From: a bacterium
GTDB taxonomy: Bacteria > Zixibacteria > MSB-5A5 > GN15 > FEB-12
Direction: 5' to 3'
Assembly (NCBI GenBank): GCA_030640905.1
Contig: DAOWIM010000018.1
Coordinates: 1-14,262 of the forward strand
Length of the DNA stretch: 14,262 nucleotides
The notes under the pieces were generated by a model, which was not told the origin of the DNA, did not search any database, and saw nothing but the letters and a program-made list of their open reading frames with translations. The translations under genes and the position numbers were made by a program. Of the stretch, positions 12,631 to 14,262 are shown piece by piece; within the stretch, counting starts at the first letter, position 1; each line of letters opens with the position of its first letter.

Positions 12631-13629
12631 TCAGAACTGCACCTTGAAGGTGAAGTACTGGTTGTCATCAAAGACGTCTGACTCTTGCCAGGTGTACTCG
12701 AAGCACAATTCGGTATCACCCAATTCATAGATCAAGCCAGCGCCCATGCAATAGCCGTAGATGTAGTTATCCTGGTCAGAGTAAGTGTATCCTCCTCGCA
12801 GGAAATAGTGTCCGTCGTAGGCGTATTCGACACCGCCCTGCCAGGAATCATGGGACTGATTGTTGGCACGGAAGTTCCCTGAAACGGTGGCGAAGTTTGG
12901 TCCGGAATCAAGGAAACTATAAGCCATTCCCATGTTAATTGAGGTCGGCAGCTCAAAACCCACATTTCGAGAAGAGACCGGACGTCTTTCGTCTACCGGT
13001 ATGCGGTCAAACCCGCGACCGGAGAACTCCATGTCTGGCCCGTAGTTCTTCATCACAAATCCGAGTGCCAACCCGGGGAATCTCGTCTCGTACGTAAATC
13101 CGAAATCGAACGCGAACCCGGTGGCGGAAACCTCGAAAATGCTTTCGTTAATCACGTGAGCCGTGAACCCAAAATTGACATTGGCCGTGACAACCCGGGC
13201 ATAAGTGAGTCCAATCACGGTCAAAGACGGGCTGAACACCCGACCGGTACCGTCCGGAAAATCCTCCGTGGTCTCTTCTATATCGCCGATATTCACCGCC
13301 TTTATCGAGACTGCGATAGTACCAAAATCCTCGATATGGGTACCTACGGCGGCGTATTCCACGTCGATATCAGCCAAGTACGGGAGGTGTGTGAACATCG
13401 CTTCCGTTCCATCGAGGAGGTTGGCGAGACCTGCCGGGTTCCAGTATATGGCATCCACACCAGAGGAGTTGGCCACTACTGACCCGCCCAGAGCCGCACC
13501 GCGGGAGCCAGCCGGAATCAGCAGCTCCTGTGCTCCGGCAGTACCTATCCTGTTGGCGTTCCCTGCGTAGGCCGAGCTCAGTCCCACGGCAAGGATCACA
13601 ATTACTGCAAGTAATATCTTGTTTTTCAT
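12631..13629 (-). CDS. porV: PorV/PorQ family outer-membrane beta-barrel protein
   Basis: 332 residues; AAGGTAAGG precedes the ATG at 13629. A Sec signal peptide (1-22, cleavage after AYA) is followed by the family signature GSRGAALGGS (41-50) and GVDAIYWNPAGLA (57-69). This is the N-terminal hatch of PorV/PorQ (UPF0164, FadL-like) proteins. Alternating strands run to a C-terminal phenylalanine (YFTFKVQF), the usual recognition signal for barrel insertion. PorV collects type IX secretion substrates at the translocon and delivers them to the PorU sortase; PorQ and unnamed paralogues are alternatives, and many FCB-type genomes carry several copies. The gene upstream by 19 bases encodes a protein with a sorting-like C-terminal domain, which supports a secretion role. 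The symbol is a family-level call. Confidence 0.8.
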   Translation of the reverse strand: MKNKILLAVIVILAVGLSSAYAGNANRIGTAGAQELLIPAGSRGAALGGSVVANSSGVDAIYWNPAGLANLLDGTEAMFTHLPYLADIDVEYAAVGTHIEDFGTIAVSIKAVNIGDIEETTEDFPDGTGRVFSPSLTVIGLTYARVVTANVNFGFTAHVINESIFEVSATGFAFDFGFTYETRFPGLALGFVMKNYGPDMEFSGRGFDRIPVDERRPVSSRNVGFELPTSINMGMAYSFLDSGPNFATVSGNFRANNQSHDSWQGGVEYAYDGHYFLRGGYTYSDQDNYIYGYCMGAGLIYELGDTELCFEYTWQESDVFDDNQYFTFKVQF

Positions 13630-13648
13630 AATACCTTACCTTCCCTGA

Positions 13649-14262
13649 TTAGTACTGATCTAACAGCTCTACTTCGGTGAAAACAGCCATCTTGCCTATC
13701 TTCTGCCCGAAAGCGGGAGCATCAACAACATATATGAAGATTCCTGAGCCAACCGGCACACCGTAACTATTTAGAAGATCCCAAGTGAGCTGGGTTGCGG
13801 TAAGATCCTCCTTTGCAAGTACTCTCACCTGGTCACCACTCAAGTTATATATGGAGATGGTGCATTCGGCCGGCAGATTGGTAAATTTCATTTCGCGTTT
13901 ATCAAGACTCGCATCGTAGTTGGAGAACAGGTAGTACGGATTCGGCACAGCCTTGATATTATCCAGCAATGCATCCGTCCCGGTGGCGGCCACGCTCGGC
14001 TCATATCCGGCCGTGGAGAAACTGTATACGTCACCGGCGCCATTAGGTTTAGCGGTAGAAATCCTGAAGATAGTACCTTGTTCCGGCACATCCTGGTTGA
14101 ATGGTGGTAATGTACCGCCATTCCAGTTGACCAGAACTGTTCTGGCAAAAACCTCGTCACCGAGATAGCTATAGTCATACGTCCCGGCCAGCATATCAGC
14201 TTCATTGGCCAGATATCCGGCTTCACCCGGCGTCATATCAGTCGGAGTGTACCAGTAGACCC
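13649..14262 (-). CDS. C-terminal part of large secreted protein with FlgD/type IX sorting-like domain (5' end outside window)
   Basis: The frame is open to the right edge (its first visible codons read VYWYTPTDMTPG), so this is the last 203 residues of a bigger protein. A segment with STAKPNGAGDVYSFST comes first. A C-terminal immunoglobulin-like domain follows, with KAVPNPYYLFSNYD, FTNLPAECTISIYNLSGDQV and, after a short gap, LTWDLLNSYGVPVGSGIFIYV ending near GKMAVF. That pattern (VPNPY, NLP..C.I.IY...G, GIY/FIYV, GKMAV) is the FlgD_ig/type IX sorting-like C-terminal domain common in FCB-type cargo. Seven residues (TEVELLDQY region) extend past the usual end. It precedes the porV-like gene by 19 bases on the same strand, a likely operon of cargo and shuttle. 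The functional domain lies outside the window. Confidence 0.82.
   Translation of the reverse strand, partial: VYWYTPTDMTPGEAGYLANEADMLAGTYDYSYLGDEVFARTVLVNWNGGTLPPFNQDVPEQGTIFRISTAKPNGAGDVYSFSTAGYEPSVAATGTDALLDNIKAVPNPYYLFSNYDASLDKREMKFTNLPAECTISIYNLSGDQVRVLAKEDLTATQLTWDLLNSYGVPVGSGIFIYVVDAPAFGQKIGKMAVFTEVELLDQY

Overview
The window comes from a bacterium with a Gram-negative type envelope. The best pointer is the pair at the right end: a PorV/PorQ-type outer-membrane barrel protein next to a protein ending in a FlgD/type IX sorting-like domain. That pairing is typical of the Fibrobacteres-Chlorobi-Bacteroidetes (FCB) side of the tree and of related uncultured phyla such as Zixibacteria. The phylum is an inference; no rRNA or phylogenetic marker is present. 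Base composition is mixed: the conserved genes are near 50% G+C, and the small accessory block in the middle is clearly AT-richer.

Layout. (1) 1-5741 is a signalling and chemotaxis block: the 3' end of a sensor histidine kinase, overlapped by a CheV-type CheW-REC protein. A divergent secreted DUF4097-type beta-solenoid protein follows, then a two-transmembrane chemoreceptor with a duplicated helical ligand-binding module, and a CheW adaptor closed by a strong terminator. No cheA, cheR, cheB or cheY is in view. (2) 5742-7935 is an accessory block: three near-identical 31-base repeats, two AT-rich orphan genes (a two-TM membrane protein starting at TTG and a lipoprotein starting at GTG), and a hairpin-dense non-coding stretch. 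Each orphan gene is followed by a repeat about 50 bases after its stop codon. The last repeat sits just beyond the 3' end of a tRNA-Arg gene, so the block resembles cassettes gathered at a tRNA. (3) 7936-8440 holds tRNA-Arg(TCT) on the minus strand with its own promoter and structured leader. Next to it, on the plus strand, is a compact unit of about 150 bases: a perfect -10 box, an extreme Shine-Dalgarno matching almost the whole 16S 3' tail, an 11-codon ORF, a long hairpin and a terminator. (4) 8456-12470 is a minus-strand group of envelope genes: an LtaS/MdoB-like membrane phosphotransferase or sulfatase-fold enzyme, a cysteine-rich PKD-like lipoprotein and a PD40 beta-propeller lipoprotein. 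(5) 12567-14262 is a minus-strand pair: the C-terminal part of a large secreted protein with a sorting-like domain, and PorV, closed by a terminator.

How they fit together. The chemotaxis genes probably form one receptor-adaptor module that feeds a CheA encoded elsewhere. The right half is envelope and secretion biology. The region most likely to hold something undescribed is 5742-8440: the repeat-delimited orphan genes and the tiny-ORF/hairpin transcript. Neither is explained by a family I recognise.
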